Source: Pseudomonadota bacterium
GTDB taxonomy: Bacteria > Pseudomonadota > Gammaproteobacteria > Xanthomonadales > Rhodanobacteraceae
DNA: 51,070 nucleotides
Reading direction: 5' to 3'
NCBI GenBank assembly: GCA_029779475.1
Contig: JAKPAN010000284.1
Coordinates: forward strand, 1 to 51,070
Shown: one piece after another, positions 48,224 through 51,070 of the stretch
Layout: each line of letters starts with the position of its first letter
Numbering within the stretch: position 1 is the stretch's first letter
Notes under the pieces: model-generated
The model's database searches: none
What the model saw: the letters and a program-made list of their open reading frames with translations, nothing else
Told to the model about the DNA's origin: nothing
Program-made: the position numbers and the translations under genes

Positions 48224-49195
48224 ATGGACGCCGCGCAGGTCGTCGTCGTCGGCAGCTACAACCAGGACTACGCCTGGCGCATCGACGCGGCGCCGCAAGC
48301 CGGCGAAACGCGGCGCGGCGACAGCTTCCGCAGTGCGCCGGGCGGCAAGGGTTTCAACCAGGCCGTCGCCTGCGCGCGGCAAGGCGTCGCGACCGCGTTC
48401 GTCGGTGCGATCGGCAACGACGCCGCGGGCCACGGCGCGCAGAAACTCGCGGCCGCCGAAGGCATCGACGCGCACTGGCTCGTGCGCGACGACGCTGCGA
48501 CCGGCAGCGCCTGCATCGTCGTCGAAGGCAGCGGGCAGAACCGCATCATCGTCGCGCTCGGCGCGAACGAACGGCTCGACGCCGGCTTCGTGCGCGCGCA
48601 GGCGAGCGTGTTCGCGCGCTCGCGCGTGCTGCTCGCGCAACTCGAAAACAACATCGATGCGACACGCGCCGCGTTCGAGCTGGCGTCCGCGTATCGCCTG
48701 ATCCGCGTGCTCAACCCCGCGCCCGTGCATGCGCAACTCGACGCCGCGCTGCTCGCGCTCGTCGACATCCTCACGCCGAACGAAACCGAATTCGCGCTGC
48801 AGCTCGAACGCGTCGCGGGCGAGCGCGTCGACGCAGCCACGCTCGCGCAACGCGACGATGCGGACCTGCACGCGCTCGCGCGCAAGCTCGGCGTCGCCAG
48901 CGTCGTCGTCACGCTCGGCGCCCACGGCTGCTTCGTCTCGCATGGAGATGGGCAGCAGCGCGGCGATGCGCGGCCGCACTACCGCGTCGGTGTGGAAACC
49001 GTGAATGCGATCGATACCACTGGCGCGGGCGACGCGTTCTCCGGCGCGCTCGCGGCGAGCCTGCTGCGTTTCGGCGATCATCAATTCCGCGACGTCATCA
49101 CGCACGCCAACCGCTGCGCCGCGCTGTCGACGGAACAACGCGGCGCGGCCGACGCGATGCCGCTATTCGACGCGGTCGCCGCGCGTTTCGGCTAA
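48224..49195 (+). CDS. rbsK: PfkB family carbohydrate kinase, ribokinase-like
   Basis: A 323-residue sugar kinase. The first PfkB signature is PGGKGFNQAVACARQG and the second, with the catalytic base, DTTGAGDAFSGAL. The ATP-binding region VVVTLGAHGCFV and the ribokinase-like LTPNETEF fit ribokinase. It probably phosphorylates ribose released from nucleosides brought in by the adjacent transporter; another pentose or a nucleoside is possible. Confidence 0.88.
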   Translation: MDAAQVVVVGSYNQDYAWRIDAAPQAGETRRGDSFRSAPGGKGFNQAVACARQGVATAFVGAIGNDAAGHGAQKLAAAEGIDAHWLVRDDAATGSACIVVEGSGQNRIIVALGANERLDAGFVRAQASVFARSRVLLAQLENNIDATRAAFELASAYRLIRVLNPAPVHAQLDAALLALVDILTPNETEFALQLERVAGERVDAATLAQRDDADLHALARKLGVASVVVTLGAHGCFVSHGDGQQRGDARPHYRVGVETVNAIDTTGAGDAFSGALAASLLRFGDHQFRDVITHANRCAALSTEQRGAADAMPLFDAVAARFG

Positions 49196-49319
49196 GCGTC
49201 TGCCGAGCCTGATCGAGGCCGCGCGCGAAGCGGCGCCGAATCGAAAAGATCGCTGATCGTCTGCGCCGTGCCATCCCGACGCGCCGCCCATCGCGGCCGC
49301 CATGAAGGCCGCGAGCGCC

Positions 49320-49673
49320 TTACGGCAGCAGCTGGATCCCGAAAGGACGCATCGCCCACGCAAACAAGCCGAAGCAGACCGCCGTGATCGCGGCGGATGC
49401 AGCCAGCGTGGGCCAGAACCCGATCCGCGGCAGCAGCCACGGGAACGCGAGGAACATCGGCAACGTCGGCACGACGTACCAGAACGTGTACCACGCATGA
49501 TTCGCGATCTTCGCCTGCGGCTGCTTCTCGACGTACAGCCAGATCAGCGCCAGAAACGTCACCAGCGGCAGCGCGGCGATGAAGCCACCCAGCTTGTCAC
49601 TGCGCTTCGCCACCTCCGACACGGCCACGACGACGGCCGCGGTGAGCAGGTATTTGGTGATCAGCCAGTTCAT
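49320..49673 (-). CDS. DUF3147 family membrane protein
   Basis: A 117-residue four-helix membrane protein. DUF3147 pattern: KLGGFIAALPLVTFLALIWL, NHAWYTFWYVVPTLPMFLAF, then LAASAAITAVCFGLFAW. The function is unknown. The ATG at 49673 overlaps the stop of a possible 44-codon ORF upstream. Confidence 0.82.
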   Translation of the reverse strand: MNWLITKYLLTAAVVVAVSEVAKRSDKLGGFIAALPLVTFLALIWLYVEKQPQAKIANHAWYTFWYVVPTLPMFLAFPWLLPRIGFWPTLAASAAITAVCFGLFAWAMRPFGIQLLP

Positions 49674-49804
49674 GGTGCTCCGAAATGCATCTGGCGCTTA
49701 TGGAAAGTCGACTCTGACTCCGGTTTCACGAAGGCGAAACAACCGAGCAAATTGCGGAGCAACGCATTAACGGAGCCGACCTTGAACCACTTGGCTTCCT
49801 TCAT
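49670..49804 (-). CDS. possible 44-residue leader ORF upstream of DUF3147
   Basis: ATG at 49804 runs 44 codons to a TGA that overlaps the DUF3147 ATG (ATGA). GGGAG lies about 12 bases upstream of the ATG. The peptide has aromatic and basic residues (KEAKWFKVGS, FAFVKPESESTFHKRQ) and no membrane segment. It could be a real small protein or a translational-coupling leader, or simply chance. I see nothing else in the roughly 270-base gap between DUF3147 and the last gene. Confidence 0.3.
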   Translation of the reverse strand: MKEAKWFKVGSVNALLRNLLGCFAFVKPESESTFHKRQMHFGAP

Positions 49805-49941
49805 GCGACCGACGTCTCCCTGAGTTGCGGGCGAGCGATCGAAAGCGATCGGCGAAGGATTCGAGCGAAAAATGGAGTCAAGTTCGGCTGTTGCTTCAAC
49901 GGAAGTGAGGTTGGCCCGTTTTATGGCCGCTCATAAATCCA

Positions 49942-51070
49942 TCAAAGCGCATTCTTTTCTGCAGCCTTTGACTCCTCACTACACTGCTCATGATTTTGGA
50001 ATAAATACTCCAAAACCAAATATCCTGTGTCACCACTCTTCGCTCGCGCACCTAGAGCAACACTATCAAGCTCATTTTTAAGCGCTTGACCTTTGCGTGG
50101 CCATTGAGCGAATAAGAAACGTTCTTCTTTGACAAGTCCCATCATCCAGTCTTCAGGTTCTTTCCAAATACTGCCCGGCAAAAGATGATCCGTTTTCTCT
50201 GACGGGCCGTACAGTTCTGATAGAGTGGCTTCCATCTCATTAAAACTTGCTTTCAGTTGGATCCCATGACGACTCGATGTGATATCTTTCCCGATTCCGC
50301 GAACAGCGCAAAGCCCGGACACATTTCCAACAACAGCAACATATTTCTCAAAAGCACCGTGCGGTTTCGGGGCGGTATTTATAAGGTAGGAATTTTTCGA
50401 TCCTGGGAGTAGTGTGGATGGCTCTCCCGTCATTGATTCGATCTCCGTCCTAGTAAGGCCTTGCTTGAATCCGAAAGGCCCATCTGCTGGTTGTGTCTTT
50501 GCAGTGGTCTGGGTTTTTTCTTCGGATTTGGCAGGTGACGCTTGAGTGGGGGCGGTGAGTACGTTTGGTGCCGGAAAATATGCGAGCCCGTACTTCGCCA
50601 CTAATTGACGCTGTTTTAGCATGGCTAGTGTTTGTTCTTGGGTCGCGACTTGAGAAAGCTTCATGGCGAGTACAAGGCCGCCGCCATATTTACTCGCGTC
50701 TTCGCGAGCTGACTTTATTTCTGCAAGTTGAGAATCAATTTCTTTAGTAATTCGTTCTGCGTCTTGCGGGTCAGTTTTGTATGACGGCACGGAAATAGTA
50801 ATTTTCGCGCCCGATTCAACAGCGTGTATTCTTTGCTCAATTAGCGCCTTATTCGTTCTTAGAATCTCAAGCCTGGTAGTAATGAGGGCCTTCACGAGGC
50901 CGCCCGCAATTTTTGCATCTTCCATTTCCGCGTTGGAAATGCTCTTGTCTGTCTCGGACAATTCGGAGCGCAGCTGTGCAACGAGATCCAATTGTTCTGG
51001 CGTAAGTTCTCGCTTCCCGCTGCATCCACTAAGAATTGCAGTCGCTAGCACTATATAAAGAAAATTACGC
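49942..51070 (-). CDS. lipoprotein of unknown function (N-terminus outside window)
   Basis: The frame is open through the right edge. The last visible codons read RNFLYIVLATAILSGCSGK, a lipoprotein signal ending in the lipobox LSGC, so the true start lies a few codons beyond the window; the GTG at 51051 would truncate the signal peptide. The N-terminal half is a long charged helix (coiled-coil-like, QLRSELSETDKSISNAE), then an Ala/Thr/Lys linker. The C-terminal domain FGFKQGLTRTEIESMTGEPS up to YLVLEYLFQNHEQC is of unknown family. Base composition is distinctly AT-richer than the core genes, suggesting recent acquisition. Confidence 0.7.
   Translation of the reverse strand, partial: RNFLYIVLATAILSGCSGKRELTPEQLDLVAQLRSELSETDKSISNAEMEDAKIAGGLVKALITTRLEILRTNKALIEQRIHAVESGAKITISVPSYKTDPQDAERITKEIDSQLAEIKSAREDASKYGGGLVLAMKLSQVATQEQTLAMLKQRQLVAKYGLAYFPAPNVLTAPTQASPAKSEEKTQTTAKTQPADGPFGFKQGLTRTEIESMTGEPSTLLPGSKNSYLINTAPKPHGAFEKYVAVVGNVSGLCAVRGIGKDITSSRHGIQLKASFNEMEATLSELYGPSEKTDHLLPGSIWKEPEDWMMGLVKEERFLFAQWPRKGQALKNELDSVALGARAKSGDTGYLVLEYLFQNHEQCSEESKAAEKNAL

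Overview
The window is high-GC, densely packed bacterial chromosome. It looks like a gammaproteobacterium of the order Lysobacterales (Xanthomonadales), possibly Rhodanobacteraceae. The basis is gene content (Rep, PlsB, LpxO, a fused indolepyruvate:ferredoxin oxidoreductase, a short LigB, an rsmG-parA-parB cluster) and protein-level resemblance. This placement is inference, not a computed classification. I see no tRNA, rRNA, CRISPR array, complete insertion sequence or prophage. The first gene (rep) and the last gene (a lipoprotein on the minus strand) run off the window.

Layout. 1-5.8 kb: rep; a guanidinium exporter (gdx/sugE) behind a clear two-hairpin guanidine-II riboswitch; an AI-2E family permease; an e(P4)-like acid phosphatase lipoprotein; a candidate small RNA; an unknown lipoprotein. 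5.8-10.3 kb: plsB, then a PhyH oxygenase coupled to a Gfo/Idh dehydrogenase. 10.2-18 kb: VIT1/CCC1 transporter, oligopeptidase A, gamma-carbonic anhydrase-like protein, YahK-type aldehyde reductase, and hemB and aroE-ykgJ separated by a large nested palindromic repeat; then a minimal SPFH protein. 18-20.5 kb: rsmG-parA-parB. 20.5-23.7 kb: cupredoxin, ECF sigma factor and zinc-type anti-sigma factor, then a GT2 glycosyltransferase and a DUF6445-like protein. 23.7-29.1 kb: ppc, rpmB-rpmG, and catalase, with a degenerate copy of the rpmG 3' end and its terminator beyond the catalase gene.

29.2-31 kb is the accessory patch: an AT-richer pair (coiled-coil protein and a PD-(D/E)XK-like nuclease), a GFA-family protein and a small membrane protein. 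31.1-42 kb: acyl-CoA desaturase; a four-gene GldA/GldF/GldG/DUF4340 ABC system; YbjQ-like protein; mutM; an exported protein of unknown function; trpS-lpxO; a LigB lacking its C-terminal domain. 42-51 kb: the fused indolepyruvate oxidoreductase, divergent from a diiron-type metallo-beta-lactamase-fold protein; a nucleoside transporter-ribokinase pair; a DUF3147 membrane protein preceded by a possible 44-codon ORF; and the AT-richer terminal lipoprotein.

Many neighbouring genes are translationally coupled by ATGA overlaps (phyH-Gfo/Idh, rsmG-parA, gldA-gldF, gldF-gldG, trpS-lpxO). Functional themes are housekeeping (translation, heme, aromatic amino acids, chromosome partition, DNA repair), envelope lipids (plsB, lpxO, desaturase) and oxidative or metal stress (catalase, cupredoxin-ECF unit, VIT1). 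The least ordinary places are the riboswitch, the 4.45-4.6 kb candidate RNA, the 16.1-16.35 kb palindrome, the duplicated rpmG tail around the catalase gene, and the 29.2-30.0 kb islet.
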